From Allohahella sp002354735 (GTDB lineage Bacteria; Pseudomonadota; Gammaproteobacteria; Pseudomonadales; Oleiphilaceae), in contig NZ_CP172312.1 in the NCBI RefSeq assembly GCF_047946665.1, forward strand, positions 1 through 64,000: a stretch of 64,000 nt of DNA, given 5' to 3'. The notes below the pieces were generated by a model. It was not told the DNA's origin. It saw only the letters and a program-made list of their open reading frames with translations, and made no database searches. Of this stretch, positions 7,699 through 16,278 are shown piece after piece (position 1 is the first letter of the stretch; each line of letters begins with the position of its first letter). The position numbers were made by a program, and so were the translations under genes.

Positions 7699-8198
7699 CA
7701 GTTGTTCCTGCTCTTGCCGCGCACTGCGGTTGTAACTGGAGGCGGAGGCGAACGCCTGTCCAGGTGACAAAAAAATCAGGCTGAATAACCAAGATCAGCC
7801 GTTGCGCCATAGTTTGACGGACAGGGCGTGCTGAAGAGTGGATGTTGCGTGAAAATTCGTGCTCAAACTGCGCCGGTAAGGAAGTCCAGTGAAGTCTGGA
7901 CAATCGCTCTCACTCCCGAGGTCCTCAACGGCGTCTCCGGCCGATGTTGGACCAGACAGCTCCGCCACAATGAGCTGTGCCATCGTCTCCGGCGTCGTAC
8001 ACTGTGATCCCAGGTAATATTCTGATCGCCGCGCCCAGCTGCTGGCTGGGCTATTGCTTCTGGCTTGTGACTGGCTATTGGCAATCATGGATGCTGCAAG
8101 TCTCAAGAAGTTTATGTTCTTCAGCGAACGTCTTCGCGTGGCAGCGTGTCTGGTGGTAACCGTGCTGAAAAGCGGTCCGTTCTAAGCCCTTGGCTAAA
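7699..8198. other. 500-bp stretch without a convincing gene
   Basis: Both strands carry overlapping open frames of 60-105 codons, but none has a good ribosome site, recognisable domain or protein-like composition; their cross-frame overlap suggests chance. The stretch may be decayed coding DNA within the accessory region. No repeat, tRNA or terminator was seen. Confidence 0.5.
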
Positions 8199-8690
8199 TT
8201 ACTGGAGTCGGACACCACAGCTTGGACATTGCCGTATGCTCTGTCGATCACGGCGTTTTTTTAAAAAAGAAATACCGTGGTCGCATGCTGGACACCGCCA
8301 CAGCCTTGAACCAGCAAAAACGTAGCCAGCCCCAAATACCAGTGTAATTAGCCAAGCAACAGTCATGGTGTAATCGGTATTCTTAGGCAATAGGACCATG
8401 CCTGTAACCCAGAACATTATCAGCGCGAGTGAGGCGAGCTGAAGTTTTAATTTACGGGACCGAAATTCTATTTCTACTGCAGTCACGGGCGGTCGGACAG
8501 ACCCTTTGAGTAGGCTACGAGCAGAAGCCAATGCCGCGACCAGAGTCACCAAACCAAGCGCAAACCCTGTTACTGACCGCACACTGACATCTCCGTGCGC
8601 AAATGCAACCAATATTAGGAGAAGCGCTATCGCTGCAAGAACGGCAATGCAGCGCAGAATAAATGCAGCAACAAGTTTCAGTTTTTCCAT
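8199..8690 (-). CDS. Membrane protein with C-terminal zinc-ribbon-like CxxC pairs, unknown
   Basis: A 163-residue protein. Hydrophobic helices lie near residues 5-30, 38-60, 84-104 and 107-127, followed by a cytoplasmic-type tail with CPACDHG and CPSCGVRL, two CxxC pairs spaced ~25 residues apart, as in a small zinc ribbon. The start at 8690 (MEKLKLV) is chosen over an in-frame codon 78 nt upstream because the hydrophobic helix follows directly. No known family is recognised. It is co-oriented with the upstream small membrane gene at 8823-9206, with ~130 bp between. Confidence 0.6.
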   Translation of the reverse strand: MEKLKLVAAFILRCIAVLAAIALLLILVAFAHGDVSVRSVTGFALGLVTLVAALASARSLLKGSVRPPVTAVEIEFRSRKLKLQLASLALIMFWVTGMVLLPKNTDYTMTVAWLITLVFGAGYVFAGSRLWRCPACDHGISFLKKRRDRQSIRQCPSCGVRLQ

Positions 8691-8822
8691 ATGGATTTTA
8701 CGCCTTGCTGAGCCGAATACGCGCTGGAGCGGGAGTTGCGCAACAATGGCGCGAAGCGACAAGCGCAAAATTCGCGGGAGCGTATGTCGGTTGCAGCAAA
8801 TTGCTGTGTGCTTTATTGGCCA

Positions 8823-9206
8823 CTAGCCTGTTATGCGCAAAACAAGGGGCACTGAATTTTTTATCGCCAGAAATATAAAATATAGGATGAATATCGAATA
8901 AACGTGCCGAAACCAATGCGGCACTACAACATCTTCGTTTTTTCTTAATGCTTCTTTTAGCTCTCGGTTGACTTTCTGCAATGAAAACGCCATCCACGCG
9001 AAAAAGAATATTAGTCCAAGATGGATTGCCAGCTCACTCACAATTGTTACCAAACCTAAGCTTTTGCCACATAACGAATGATATGGACTCGCCTCCGCCT
9101 GTTCTACCTCATAGAAGCGACCTTCAGCATCAACGATAATTTTTTCACTATGTGATAAGTCAACCTGCTCGCCCCCGTTGCTTCCAAAACATCTTCTTTG
9201 ACTCAA
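8823..9206 (-). CDS. Small membrane protein with two helices, unknown
   Basis: A 127-codon frame with two hydrophobic helices (around LGLVTIVSELAIHLGLIFFF and HVYSIFILYFIFLAI) separated by a charged segment KVNRELKEALRKNED that may form a short coiled coil. The only start giving the full frame is a TTG at 9206 without a clear ribosome site, so the N-terminus is uncertain. AT-rich composition. No domain is recognised. The stop codon lies in CATAACAGGCTAG. It is the last gene of the accessory region before metF. Confidence 0.45.
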   Translation of the reverse strand: MSQRRCFGSNGGEQVDLSHSEKIIVDAEGRFYEVEQAEASPYHSLCGKSLGLVTIVSELAIHLGLIFFFAWMAFSLQKVNRELKEALRKNEDVVVPHWFRHVYSIFILYFIFLAIKNSVPLVLRITG

Positions 9207-9426
9207 CTAAAGCACGCACTACAACGCTCTACAAGTGCAGTTACTGTTCAAGCTCAGGAAGCTGTGTGACATCGGGGAAGGGCAAGCACCGCTCTTATAT
9301 ATGTGCTGCGAGCGGCTTAGCGTAATAGAGGTATACTAAAGCTAGGGCAAGGCACTCCGCCTGGCGAAGCTCCCCTGTTTGGAAATACGAGAGAAGAGCC
9401 CGCACCAGCGAGCCCCTCTAAACAAC

Positions 9427-10293
9427 CTAAAACTCAATCGGCGACTTCAACCCCAGATTATCCCAAATCGCCAAACTAGGCGCAGACTGGTTCAGGGTAT
9501 AAAAATGCAGCCCAGGCGCACCAGCCTGGATCAGCCGCTCGCACAGCTTGCTCACAACCTCTTCGCCGAATTTCACGATGCTCTCACTATCATCGCCGTA
9601 GCCCTCGAGCTTCCAGCGAATCCAGCGGGGAATCTCCGCACCACACATGTCGCTGAAACGCGCAAGTTTGGAATAGTTGGTGATCGGCATGATGCCGGGG
9701 ACCACCGGAATATCGATACCCTGTTTCTCGCACTCGTCGATGAAGCTGAAGTAGGCGTCGATATTGTAGAAATACTGGGTGATAGCGCTATTGGCGCCGC
9801 ACTCCACTTTCTGCTTGAAGAAATCGAAGTCCTTGCTGGCTGACGGGCCCTGAGGGTGAAACTCAGGGTAGGCCGCGACTTCGATCAAAAAATGCTGGCC
9901 GCTGTGCTCGCGGATATGGCGAACCAGATCGCTGGCATAGCGGAAGGCTCCGGAGGAGCCCATACCAGAAGGCAGATCGCCACGCAGGGCGACGATGCGC
10001 TGAATGCCTTCATTCTTGTACAGGGTGAGAAGATCGTCCATCGCCTCTTTCGTCGAGCCAATGCACGACAGGTGAGGGGCAGTGGAAATGCCCTGGCGGT
10101 GCAGCTGAAGCACAGTGTCGATGGTCCGCTCACGCGTTGAGCCACCAGCACCGTAGGTCACCGAGAAAAAGTCGGGCTTGCGCTTGGCAAGCTCATCGCG
10201 CTCTTTCTGCAACTTCTTCCAGCCCTCGTCCGTCTTCGGAGGAAAGAACTCGAAGCTGTAACGTGGCTTGAACTTCTGTTGCGACTGCATCAC
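9427..10293 (-). CDS. metF: 5,10-methylenetetrahydrofolate reductase
   Basis: A 288-residue FAD enzyme of normal MetF length. It opens with the YSFEFFPPKT segment carrying the catalytic Glu and has the SVTYGAGGSTRE, PHLSCIG and VALRGDLP motifs of the TIM barrel. It reduces methylene-THF to methyl-THF, supplying the methyl group for homocysteine remethylation. It is the last gene of a minus-strand methyl-cycle operon after ahcY (35 bp gap), so all four genes can be co-regulated by the ArsR-type regulator at the operon head. A GC-rich imperfect hairpin with G-U pairs lies just after the stop (about 9396-9416) and may end transcription. Confidence 0.97.
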   Translation of the reverse strand: MMQSQQKFKPRYSFEFFPPKTDEGWKKLQKERDELAKRKPDFFSVTYGAGGSTRERTIDTVLQLHRQGISTAPHLSCIGSTKEAMDDLLTLYKNEGIQRIVALRGDLPSGMGSSGAFRYASDLVRHIREHSGQHFLIEVAAYPEFHPQGPSASKDFDFFKQKVECGANSAITQYFYNIDAYFSFIDECEKQGIDIPVVPGIMPITNYSKLARFSDMCGAEIPRWIRWKLEGYGDDSESIVKFGEEVVSKLCERLIQAGAPGLHFYTLNQSAPSLAIWDNLGLKSPIEF

Positions 10294-10328
10294 CAGGATC
10301 CTTCTCTGTTTAGATCGACTTTACGCGA

Positions 10329-11729
10329 TCAATATTTGTAGTCTTGTGGCTTGAACGGTCCTTCGACCTTCACGCCAATGTAGTCTGCCTGCTGCTGGGT
10401 CAGCTTGGTGAGCACGCCACCGAAGCCCTGAACCATCGCTGCAGCCACTTCCTCGTCGAGCTTCTTCGGCAGCACCTTGACGTAGAGCTTGCCCTTCTTC
10501 TCTTCTTCCGGAAGATCACCGAAGCGCTCTGCGTACAGGTGCATCTGCGCCAGTACCTGGTTGGCAAAGCTGCCATCCATGATGCGTGAGGGGTGACCAG
10601 TTGCATTACCCAGGTTCACCAGACGGCCTTCAGACAGCAGGATGAGATAGTCGTCGTTGGCGCGGTCACGGTAGACCAGGTGAACCTGTGGCTTCACCTC
10701 ATCCCATTCCCAGGTCTTGCGCATGAACGGCGTATCGATCTCGTTGTCGAAGTGACCGATATTACAGACCACGGCGCCTTTCTTCAGCGTCTTCAGGATG
10801 GCTGAGTCGCACACGTTGACGTTACCAGTGGTGGTCACCAGCAGGTCGGTGTTCTGCAGCAGTTCGCGGTTGACGTCTTCAACCTTGCCGGTCGTCTCGC
10901 CATTCTTGTAGGCAGACACGACTTCGTAGCCGTCCATACAGGCCTGCATCGCACAGATCGGATCGACCTCTGTGATCTTGACGATCATGCCTTCCTGACG
11001 CAGTGAAGCGGCTGAACCCTTGCCCACATCGCCGTAACCGATAACCAGTGCCTTCTTGCCAGACAGCAGGTGGTCGGTACCACGCTTGATGGCATCACTC
11101 AGAGAGTGCCTGCAGCCGTACTTGTTGTCGTTCTTGCTCTTGGTCACTGAGTCGTTGACGTTGATGGCCGGAACCCGCAGCGTGCCTTTCAGCAGACGCT
11201 CGAGCAGACGGTGAACACCAGTGGTCGTCTCTTCAGAGATACCGTGAACGCTGTTCAGCATCTCAGGGTATTCGTTGTGCAGCAGCTCTGTGAGGTCGCC
11301 GCCGTCGTCCAGGATCATGTTGGCATCCCATGGCTGGCCGTCCTTGAGAACGGTCTGACGTAGGCACCACTCGTACTCTTCTTCAGTCTCGCCCTTCCAG
11401 GCAAATACCGGAATGCCGGCAGCAGCAATCGCAGCAGCAGCGTGGTCCTGGGTAGAGAAGATGTTGCATGATGACCAACGTACTTCGGCGCCCAGAGCAG
11501 TCAGGGTTTCGATCAGTACAGCCGTCTGAATGGTCATGTGAATGCAGCCGAGGATCTTTGCACCCTTGAGCGGCTGTTCTGAACGATAGCGCTCACGCAG
11601 TTTGATCAGCGCTGGCATTTCACTTTCCGCAATGTTGATTTCCTTGCGGCCGTAGCCCGACAGCTTGATGTCGGCGACTTTGTAATCTGAAAAATTCGTG
11701 GGGGTCGTGATTGGCTCAACCTGTCCCAT
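10329..11729 (-). CDS. ahcY: S-adenosylhomocysteine hydrolase
   Basis: A 466-residue cytoplasmic NAD-containing enzyme that splits SAH into adenosine and homocysteine, relieving product inhibition of methyltransferases. Visible features are the NAD-binding VIGYGDVGKGSA, the substrate-site segment HMTIQTAVLIETL, SVTKSKNDNKYGC and the C-terminal DYKY that reaches the partner subunit. The length includes the ~40-residue insert typical of many bacterial and plant AhcY proteins. It lies between metK (47 bp) and metF (35 bp). The short metK-ahcY gap holds no room for a full SAH riboswitch, which fits protein-based control by the sahR-like gene. Confidence 0.98.
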   Translation of the reverse strand: MGQVEPITTPTNFSDYKVADIKLSGYGRKEINIAESEMPALIKLRERYRSEQPLKGAKILGCIHMTIQTAVLIETLTALGAEVRWSSCNIFSTQDHAAAAIAAAGIPVFAWKGETEEEYEWCLRQTVLKDGQPWDANMILDDGGDLTELLHNEYPEMLNSVHGISEETTTGVHRLLERLLKGTLRVPAINVNDSVTKSKNDNKYGCRHSLSDAIKRGTDHLLSGKKALVIGYGDVGKGSAASLRQEGMIVKITEVDPICAMQACMDGYEVVSAYKNGETTGKVEDVNRELLQNTDLLVTTTGNVNVCDSAILKTLKKGAVVCNIGHFDNEIDTPFMRKTWEWDEVKPQVHLVYRDRANDDYLILLSEGRLVNLGNATGHPSRIMDGSFANQVLAQMHLYAERFGDLPEEEKKGKLYVKVLPKKLDEEVAAAMVQGFGGVLTKLTQQQADYIGVKVEGPFKPQDYKY

Positions 11730-11776
11730 ATTACTTACCTCAATGATTCGATGAATTCGTGGCTCGTCGCGAGTAC

Positions 11777-12931
11777 TTACGCGTCTGCTTTCAGAGCTTC
11801 GGCTTTATCAGTCTTTTCCCAGGTGAAGTTGTCGCCGGTGCGGCCGAAGTGACCATAGGCGGCAGTCGGACGATAGATCGGACGCTTCAGATCCAGCATC
11901 TTGATGAGGCCAGCAGGGCGCAGGTCGAAGTGCTTGCGAACCAGCTCTGCAATGCGGTCATCAGGCACGATGCCAGTGCCGAAGGTGTTGACCGAGATAG
12001 ACGTCGGCTCGACAACGCCGATGGCGTAGGACACCTGAATCTCGCAACGAGCAGCCAGGCCAGAAGCCACAATGTTCTTGGCGACATAACGACCGGCATA
12101 AGCGGCGCTACGGTCGACTTTTGATGGATCTTTACCTGAAAACGCACCACCACCGTGACGGGCCATACCGCCGTAGGTATCTACGATGATCTTGCGACCA
12201 GTCAGACCACAGTCACCAACAGGGCCGCCGATAATGAACTGGCCAGTCGGGTTGATGTGGTACAGGGTGTCCTTGTGCAGCCACTCGGCAGGAATGACCT
12301 TCTTCACGATCAGCTCCATGACGGCTTCACGAATGCTGGCCTGGCTCACTTCAGGACTGTGCTGGGTAGACAGTACAACCGCATCGACAGCGACTGGCTT
12401 GCCGTTCTCATAACGCAGGGTAATCTGGCTCTTCGCATCCGGACGCAGCCAGCTCAGTTCGCCGTTCTTGCGCAGTTCTGCCTGACGCTCGACCATGCGG
12501 TGCGCGTAGAAGATCGGCGCAGGCATGAGTATGTCGGTTTCGTCAGTAGCGTAGCCGAACATGAGGCCCTGGTCACCAGCGCCGAGTTCTTTCGCATCAG
12601 CTTCGTCAACGCCCATGGCGATGTCGCTGGACTGCTTGCCGATGGCGTTCAGAACCGCGCAAGACGCGCCGTCGAAGCCAACGTCAGAGCTGTTGTAGCC
12701 GATGTCGAGGATGACGTTACGTACGATATCTTCGAGTTCGACGTAGGTGTTGGTTCTGACTTCACCAGCAATGATGGCCATGCCGGTCTTGACCATCGTT
12801 TCGACGGCAACACGGGCGTGCGGATCATCTTTGAGGATCGCGTCGAGAACGGCGTCCGAAATCTGGTCGGCCATTTTATCCGGATGGCCTTCGGAGACTG
12901 ATTCGGACGTAAAGATTGAGTATTCGCTCAT
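11777..12931 (-). CDS. metK: S-adenosylmethionine synthetase
   Basis: A 384-residue protein, the same length as E. coli MetK. Both signatures are present: GAGDQGLMFGYA (ATP site) and GGGAFSGKDPSKVDRS (phosphate-binding loop). The start at 12931 (MSEYSIFTSESV) gives the usual N-terminus; an in-frame codon 27 nt upstream adds unlikely residues. It makes SAM from methionine and ATP and feeds all methylation reactions. It lies 47 bp downstream of the ArsR/methyltransferase-type regulator and upstream of ahcY, in one transcription unit. Confidence 0.98.
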   Translation of the reverse strand: MSEYSIFTSESVSEGHPDKMADQISDAVLDAILKDDPHARVAVETMVKTGMAIIAGEVRTNTYVELEDIVRNVILDIGYNSSDVGFDGASCAVLNAIGKQSSDIAMGVDEADAKELGAGDQGLMFGYATDETDILMPAPIFYAHRMVERQAELRKNGELSWLRPDAKSQITLRYENGKPVAVDAVVLSTQHSPEVSQASIREAVMELIVKKVIPAEWLHKDTLYHINPTGQFIIGGPVGDCGLTGRKIIVDTYGGMARHGGGAFSGKDPSKVDRSAAYAGRYVAKNIVASGLAARCEIQVSYAIGVVEPTSISVNTFGTGIVPDDRIAELVRKHFDLRPAGLIKMLDLKRPIYRPTAAYGHFGRTGDNFTWEKTDKAEALKADA

Positions 12932-12978
12932 TGACTGGTTCCTTGTACCTGCGTGCATTGCATTGGCTGAGTCATCAC

Positions 12979-14055
12979 TTAAGACGAGCTGACGACGGTG
13001 TAGGGCGCAGAATTATGGTTCTGCATTGAAAGACGGTTTGTCCCTGCAAGGGCCGGCCGTCTGAATTCGTGTACCTGAACCTGGAAACCGTTGCGGACAC
13101 CTATATAAAGGCATTCGCCGACTTCGAGCCCGCTGGCTTCTGCCCACTTGCGCAGTTCGGCTGCTTCGAAGCCTAGCCAGAGATCGCCACAGGCGTCCCG
13201 GGTCCAGCGCTGATCATGGTGATTGAGATCGCAGACGATCAGGCAGCCGCCGGGCTTGAGCATGGCGCTGCAGTCTTCGATCACACACTGCGGCGAGGCG
13301 ACATGGTGCAGCACCATGTTCATGACGATCAGGTCGGCTTCGAGACCTGAGGCCTTGGCTTCTGCAGTATCCAGATGCCTGAAATCGATTGCCGCGGCAG
13401 CAGCCTGTTCACAGTGCTGGCGGGCTTTTTCCAGCATGGCGGCCGAGTTGTCCACGGCGGTGACCTGCTCGAAACGCTGCGCGAGCTCCACCAAAAAATG
13501 GCCTTCACCGGGGCCGACTTCTATGGCGTGCTGCCAGTCCGTATCCCTGAGCTGATCGATCAGTCGCAGAACAGGCTCGGCATACAGGCCATATTCCGCG
13601 ACACGCTCCTGCAGTAACTGCATGTCATCGGCGTGCCTGGCGAAGAAGGCCTGGCTCTGTTCGGCCCGCTGAGTGCGAATCTGGATCAGATTGTGCCTCA
13701 CCTCGTCGCTGATGCTCAGTTCATCCACGAGATCGAACACGCGGCCGAGCACCGACTCTTCGACACCTGCGTCTGATGGCACGAGCAGCGGGCGGCGATA
13801 GAAGATGGTGTTGCCTTCACGCTGGGATTCCACCAGACCAGCGGTGCTCAGCACCTTCAGGTGGTGGCTCATGGCCGACTGCTTGATGCCGAGCAGCGCG
13901 CTGAGTTCGAGCACACCGAAGGTGTCCTGCTGTAACAGTCGCAATACCTGAAGGCGGATCTCGTCCCCACAGGCCTTGAACAGCTGCGCACTTTCGGCGA
14001 GGCCGAGTGCGCTGCCGGACGGCTGTTCTGCTTGATGTGGAGAGGGTAGGGACAT
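12979..14055 (-). CDS. sahR: ArsR-family regulator fused to a SAM-methyltransferase domain (SahR-like)
   Basis: A 358-residue protein. Residues ~20-95 form a winged helix of the ArsR type (LFKACGDEIRLQVLRLLQ, LLGIKQSAMSHHLKVL). Residues ~160-300 form a class I methyltransferase fold with AIEVGPGEGHFL as motif I and LIVMNMVLHHVA. ArsR regulators with this fused domain and located beside metK/ahcY/metF correspond to SahR, described in Proteobacteria as an SAH-responsive regulator of methionine-cycle genes; the domain then senses SAH or SAM rather than necessarily methylating. It heads the sahR-metK-ahcY-metF operon and has a perfect palindrome 66-89 bp upstream of its start. The gene name is by domain and context. 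Confidence 0.85.
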   Translation of the reverse strand: MSLPSPHQAEQPSGSALGLAESAQLFKACGDEIRLQVLRLLQQDTFGVLELSALLGIKQSAMSHHLKVLSTAGLVESQREGNTIFYRRPLLVPSDAGVEESVLGRVFDLVDELSISDEVRHNLIQIRTQRAEQSQAFFARHADDMQLLQERVAEYGLYAEPVLRLIDQLRDTDWQHAIEVGPGEGHFLVELAQRFEQVTAVDNSAAMLEKARQHCEQAAAAAIDFRHLDTAEAKASGLEADLIVMNMVLHHVASPQCVIEDCSAMLKPGGCLIVCDLNHHDQRWTRDACGDLWLGFEAAELRKWAEASGLEVGECLYIGVRNGFQVQVHEFRRPALAGTNRLSMQNHNSAPYTVVSSS

Positions 14056-14120
14056 CGCTTGGCAAACTATATTGAAAATATTCGATGGAGGTTAACAGGC
14101 GCTCGCGGAGGGTTCAAGAA

Positions 14121-14144
14121 CAATATCAAAGAAAATTGATATTG
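14121..14144. promoter_or_regulatory. Palindromic operator candidate CAATATCAA-N6-TTGATATTG
   Basis: Perfect 9-bp inverted arms with a 6-bp AGAAAA spacer lie in the gap between the SahR-like gene (minus) and tkt (plus). The AT-rich dyad with TATCAA/TTGATA half-sites has the size expected of an ArsR-type dimer site, and its place just upstream of the regulator suggests autoregulation of the whole methyl-cycle operon. It also sits 81 bp before tkt, so tkt could be affected. Binding is inferred. Confidence 0.75.
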
Positions 14145-14224
14145 TTTGTTACGTCGATCAGATTTGCCGCCGCCCTCTGAATAGTTGAAAATACGCGCCT
14201 TCAAATTTTCAGGAGATCTGCCGC

Positions 14225-16246
14225 ATGCCTTCACGTCGTGATCGCGCCAACGCAATTCGAGCTCTGAGCATGGATGCCGTTCAACGGGCCAACTCGGGAC
14301 ATCCAGGCGCGCCGATGGGCATGGCCGACATCGCCGAGGTGCTCTGGAACGACTTCCTGCAGCACAACCCAGCTGATCCAGCCTGGGTCAACCGCGACCG
14401 TTTCGTGCTTTCCAATGGCCACGGTTCGATGCTGCTGTACTCATTGCTGCACCTCAGCGGCTATGACGTCAGCATCGAAGACATCAAGAATTTCCGTCAG
14501 CTGCACTCCAAGACTCCAGGTCACCCTGAGCTGGGTTACACGCCTGGCGTCGAAACCACCACTGGTCCGCTGGGTCAGGGCCTCGCCAATGGCGTGGGTA
14601 TGGCTATCGCTGAACGAACACTGGCTGCGCAGTTCAACCGCCCAGGTCACGATATCGTCAACCACCACACCTATGTGTTCATGGGTGACGGCTGTCTTAT
14701 GGAGGGCATCTCGCACGAGGTCTGCTCACTGGCCGGCACGCTCAAGCTCGGCAAGCTGATCTGCTTCTACGACGACAACGGCATCTCCATCGATGGTGAA
14801 GTTGAAGGCTGGTTTACCGACGATACACCAAAGCGTTTCGAAGCCTACGGTTGGCACGTAGTGCCGGCTGTCGATGGCCATGACGGCGAGCAGATCGCAT
14901 CAGCTATCAAAGCCGCACAGGCCGAAGGCGACCGCCCAAGCATCATCATCTGCAAGACCAAGATCGGTTTCGGCTCACCTAACAAGGAAGGCAAGGAATC
15001 AAGCCACGGTAGCCCACTGGGTGCCGACGAAATCGCCGCGACGCGCAAGGCACTGGGTTGGTCCGCCGATCCTTTTGTCATTCCTGATGACATCCGCAAT
15101 GAGTGGGATGCGAAGAACAAGGGTCAGCGTCTGAGCGACACCTGGCAGAGCGCCTACGACAGCTATCGCTCCGCACATCCTGAGTTGGCTGAAGAGCTGC
15201 TTCGTCGCCTGCAGGGTGATCTGCCGCAGGACTTCGAAGCGCAGGCTGATGCCTACATCCAGCAGTGCCAGAGCAAGGGCGAGACCATCGCCAGCCGCAA
15301 GGCTTCACAGAATGCACTGAACGCTTACGGTGTGCTGCTGCCTGAACTGCTCGGCGGCTCCGCTGACCTGGCTGGTTCGAACAACACCATCTGGGCGAAG
15401 TATCACTCTATAGAGCAAGAGGCTGACGGCAACTACGTGCACTACGGTGTGCGCGAGTTCGGTATGTCCGCGATCATGAATGGTATTACCCTGCATGGCG
15501 GCTTCATCCCGTACGGCGCGACCTTCCTCGTGTTCATGGAATACGCGCGTAACGCGGTTCGCATGGCGGCACTGATGAAGCAGCGTGTCATTTTCGTCTA
15601 TTCACATGACTCCATCGGTTTGGGTGAAGATGGCCCGACCCACCAGGGCATCGAGCAGCTGACGAACCTGCGCACAACGCCGAACCTGCACACCTGGCGT
15701 CCAGCCGATGCGGTCGAAAGTGCCGTGTGCTGGAAGCAGGCACTGGTCCGTAACACCGGCCCATCCGCGCTGATATTTACCCGTCAGAACCTGCCGCATC
15801 AGAACCGTGATGATGGTCAGCTCGCGAATATTGCAGCCGGTGCCTATGTGCTGTTCGATTCTGCGAAGCCTGGCCAGGGCATTCCTGATGTCATCATCAT
15901 TGCCACGGGCTCTGAAGTTGGCATCGCCATGGAAGCTGCAAACAAGCTGGCTCATGGCGAAGGCGCTCCTTACGTGCGCGTCGTGTCCATGCCCTGTGCC
16001 GAAGCCTTCCTCGAGCAGGATCACGCCTATCAGGAAAGTGTTCTGCCGGGAGAATGTCGCAAGCGCATCGCTGTTGAAGCGGGGCACGTCGACTACTGGC
16101 ACAAGTTCACTGGCCTGGATGGTCGCATCATCGGTATGCGGACCTTTGGTGAATCGGCGCCTGCCGAGCAGCTGTTCGAACATTTCGGCATCACCAGTGC
16201 TGCCATCGTCGAAGCCGCTGAGGATCTGCTGGACAGCCAGCGCTGA
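14225..16246 (+). CDS. tkt: Transketolase
   Basis: A 673-residue thiamine-diphosphate enzyme of normal length. The N-terminal half has DAVQRANSGHPGAPMGMAD, LSNGHGSMLLYSLLHLSGY and the TPP/metal motif GDGCLMEGISHEVCSLAG; the pyrimidine-binding half has EFGMSAIMNGITLHGG and DSIGLGEDGPTHQ. It transfers two-carbon ketol units between sugar phosphates in the pentose phosphate pathway and makes erythrose-4-phosphate, the substrate of the enzyme encoded next. An AGGAG site precedes the ATG. It starts the tkt-epd-pgk-fba run, divergent from the methyl-cycle operon. Confidence 0.98.
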   Translation: MPSRRDRANAIRALSMDAVQRANSGHPGAPMGMADIAEVLWNDFLQHNPADPAWVNRDRFVLSNGHGSMLLYSLLHLSGYDVSIEDIKNFRQLHSKTPGHPELGYTPGVETTTGPLGQGLANGVGMAIAERTLAAQFNRPGHDIVNHHTYVFMGDGCLMEGISHEVCSLAGTLKLGKLICFYDDNGISIDGEVEGWFTDDTPKRFEAYGWHVVPAVDGHDGEQIASAIKAAQAEGDRPSIIICKTKIGFGSPNKEGKESSHGSPLGADEIAATRKALGWSADPFVIPDDIRNEWDAKNKGQRLSDTWQSAYDSYRSAHPELAEELLRRLQGDLPQDFEAQADAYIQQCQSKGETIASRKASQNALNAYGVLLPELLGGSADLAGSNNTIWAKYHSIEQEADGNYVHYGVREFGMSAIMNGITLHGGFIPYGATFLVFMEYARNAVRMAALMKQRVIFVYSHDSIGLGEDGPTHQGIEQLTNLRTTPNLHTWRPADAVESAVCWKQALVRNTGPSALIFTRQNLPHQNRDDGQLANIAAGAYVLFDSAKPGQGIPDVIIIATGSEVGIAMEAANKLAHGEGAPYVRVVSMPCAEAFLEQDHAYQESVLPGECRKRIAVEAGHVDYWHKFTGLDGRIIGMRTFGESAPAEQLFEHFGITSAAIVEAAEDLLDSQR

Positions 16247-16278
16247 AAAGCGTCCGGCAGCAGTCAGCGAGCCCGCAT

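Noticed and set aside
4001..9206. Possible integron gene cassettes: several stop codons lie in or near RYYYAAC-like sequences (for example ATTTAAC at the end of the 4467 gene, GCCCAAC after the 6971 gene).
   Set aside because: No integrase gene, no paired GTTRRRY at the other end of any candidate site, and one TA pair reads the opposite way. The matches are short enough to be chance.
11730..11776. SAH or SAM riboswitch between metK and ahcY.
   Set aside because: The gap is only 47 bp and shows no conserved stems; protein control by the SahR-like gene explains the operon.
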